In this document: one piece after another, positions 62,713-64,000 of the stretch
How positions within the stretch are numbered: the stretch's first letter is position 1
Layout of the letters: each line of letters starts with the position of its first letter
Source of the DNA: Pantoea rwandensis
Lineage (GTDB): Bacteria; Pseudomonadota; Gammaproteobacteria; Enterobacterales; Enterobacteriaceae
Assembly (NCBI RefSeq): GCF_000759475.1
Contig: NZ_CP009454.1
Location: 3,162,001-3,226,000 of the forward strand
Length of the DNA stretch: 64,000 bases
Reading direction: 5' to 3'
Made by a program: the position numbers and the translations under genes
Notes under the pieces: model-generated
What the model was told of the DNA's origin: nothing
Database searches by the model: none
What the model saw: the letters and a program-made list of their open reading frames with translations, nothing else

Positions 62713-63414
62713 CTAACGACAGTATCCGGCGCCGCGCATGCCCAGGTGAAAATGTCCGGCATGCGCGGCGTTGTAATCCGGTCCTAACGCATTGCCAAAG
62801 GTCGCACAGCCGTTTTGCCATAAAGCGCGGAGCCCTGCAGCCGCATCCTCAGGTTGATGCCAGTTTTTTGCCACCTGCAGCCAGCGTCCATCGGCAAGCT
62901 GAAACCCTGTCACATCCCATGCATCTGCTGTTGCATGCTCGCTTAAACGCCCCTGCTGGCGATGATAGATATTTCGACAGGCGTAACTGCCGACGTGGCT
63001 GATGTGCCGAATCGGGCTGTTGATACCTGCCTGCTGCAAGGCGTGAGTGCTGTTGACGACATAGATTGTGCTGCTCACTGCCATGGGGCAACTGGCAAGA
63101 AAGCTGCTGCTCAATGTCACTTCACCAAAACCACTCACGCGCAAAGGTTGTTCAATAGGGCAATCACCTTTCAGTGCTGGCACCGCGCGAAATTCTACCC
63201 ATCCCTGCTGACTGGCTCGCTGCATCACCGCCATACAGGCCGCAGGATCGTGACTCAGGCGCTGCAATTTGTAGCGCATCATCCATCCTTGTGGGTCAGT
63301 GACCGACAGCGGCGTAAACGGATTCCACTGCGGCGGCAAATGCGTTTTCAGCCACGGCAAACTCCACCAGCCACATAATGCCAACAGAGCAATCGCTAAT
63401 AATGCGCGCATCAC
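62713..63414 (-). CDS. Extensin-like C-terminal domain protein
   Basis: 233 residues. One N-terminal anchor helix (MMRALLAIALLALCGWWSLP) is followed by a periplasmic domain. SHVGSYACRNIYHRQQGRLS and EHATADAWDVTGF match the conserved Cys, Arg and SEHA-x-x-x-A-x-D motif of the extensin-like family (PF06904); the end has AAHAGHFHLGMRGAGYC. The His/Asp pattern recalls zinc peptidases of the VanY/MepA type, so a cell-wall role is possible but unproven. Convergent with the DUF4396 gene. Confidence 0.85.
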   Translation of the reverse strand: MMRALLAIALLALCGWWSLPWLKTHLPPQWNPFTPLSVTDPQGWMMRYKLQRLSHDPAACMAVMQRASQQGWVEFRAVPALKGDCPIEQPLRVSGFGEVTLSSSFLASCPMAVSSTIYVVNSTHALQQAGINSPIRHISHVGSYACRNIYHRQQGRLSEHATADAWDVTGFQLADGRWLQVAKNWHQPEDAAAGLRALWQNGCATFGNALGPDYNAAHAGHFHLGMRGAGYCR

Positions 63415-63695
63415 ACCTCACGTTTACTCATAAAAAGAAGACGTAAGTGTAGGTGGCAAAATGGGGAGATAACGCAGAAAAGGCTTAATTGCTGAAGATT
63501 TACGCAAATGTACCGTGGATTATGCCATGTAAATATTTACTGACAGAGGAAACCCCGTAAAAGGTCACAATTGTAAAAAAACAATTACCGAGAGTTGCAA
63601 CCTTTCCACTATCTTATGCCACTTGCCCTATCAAACGGCACGTTATCTAACAGCCAGTAGAGCTGACACAACATCAAAACAGGAAAGATATATTT

Positions 63696-64000
63696 ATGGT
63701 TGATCAATCCAAAGAGGCGCTTATCGAGGCCGAACAGCCCGATAAGCTCCAGCGTAATCTGCATAACCGCCATATCCAACTGATTGCTATCGGTGGCGCG
63801 ATCGGCACCGGGTTGTTTATGGGCTCAGGTAAAACTATCAGCCTGGCCGGCCCCTCGATCATTTTCGTTTATATGATCATCGGTTTTATGCTGTTTTTCG
63901 TCATGCGCGCTATGGGCGAATTGCTGCTCTCAAATCTTGAATATAAATCATTCAGCGATTTTGCTGCCGACTTACTCGGGCCATGGGCGGGATATTTTAC
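63696..64000 (+). CDS. cycA: D-serine/D-alanine/glycine transporter CycA (5' part)
   Basis: The first 101 codons are in the window; the gene runs off the right edge. RNLHNRHIQLIAIGGAIGTG, followed by LFMGSGKTISLAGPSIIFVY and MGELLLSNLEYKSFSDFAAD, is nearly identical to E. coli CycA of the amino acid-polyamine-organocation superfamily. AGGAAAG precedes the ATG. The 280 bp upstream are AT-rich and free of genes; E. coli cycA mRNA is a known GcvB small-RNA target there. Confidence 0.93.
   Translation, partial: MVDQSKEALIEAEQPDKLQRNLHNRHIQLIAIGGAIGTGLFMGSGKTISLAGPSIIFVYMIIGFMLFFVMRAMGELLLSNLEYKSFSDFAADLLGPWAGYF

Overview
The window is an enterobacterial chromosome segment, most likely Pantoea or a close Erwiniaceae relative. 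Gene order from flgE to clsC follows the E. coli 24-min region almost gene for gene, and pgsA-tRNA-uvrC-uvrY-yecF-sdiA follows the E. coli 43-min region. An aryl polyene cluster, an efflux operon and a complete sdiA/luxI-type pair are the accessory features that point to Pantoea-like plant- or environment-associated bacteria. This placement is inferred from remembered protein sequences and synteny; no database search was possible.

Layout. 1-3853: flagellar genes (flgE partial, flgD, flgC, flgB on minus; flgA, flgM, flgN on plus) with a textbook sigma-28 promoter before flgM. 3885-19600: housekeeping genes murJ, mviM, yceH, rimJ, mdtH, grxB, yceB, pyrC, dinI, bssS, solA, yceJ, yceI, trhO, lpxL, msyB and yceK; PurR and LexA sites are visible upstream of pyrC and dinI. 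19740-25248: osmoregulated periplasmic glucan genes opgH, opgG and opgC. 25312-30764: clsC, a GH1-like protein with an altered acid/base position, two tiny membrane proteins, and a Fur-box-preceded TonB siderophore receptor. 31075-44495: a tightly overlapping 16-gene aryl polyene operon matching apeC to apeR, without apeA/apeB. 44693-49882: a lipoprotein, then a MarR-MFS-HlyD-OMF efflux operon. 49883-52604: an ariR-type gene behind a promoter and two perfect tandem terminators (a candidate small RNA), a SulP transporter and a tiny lipoprotein. 52627-55738: an octamer tandem repeat and the eroded remains of an integrative element at tRNA-Leu (leuZ). These include a duplicated tRNA 3' part, a run of six intrinsic terminators in about 1 kb, a 29-residue hydrophobic peptide gene, a nonsense-mutated umuC fragment and an integrase lacking its N-terminus. 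55683-59998: tRNA-Leu, tRNA-Cys and tRNA-Gly, then pgsA, uvrC, uvrY and yecF. 60030-61486: a phzI-type acyl-homoserine-lactone synthase and sdiA, with a 20-bp lux-box palindrome between them. 62038-64000: a DUF4396 membrane protein, an extensin-like protein and the start of cycA.

How the parts work together. The aryl polyene operon encodes starter activation (ApeH), two ACPs, ketosynthases with a chain-length factor, a reductase, a dehydratase pair, lipid-type acyltransferases and an export set (LolA-like, MMPL, lipoprotein) for an outer-membrane pigment. Several neighbours also act at the envelope or in biofilm: OPG synthesis, BssS, AriR, cardiolipin synthase and LpxL. UvrY (BarA/UvrY-Csr pathway) and SdiA/PhzI place two global signalling inputs side by side. 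The most unusual non-coding regions are the terminator array in the leuZ island and the structured leader in front of ariR.
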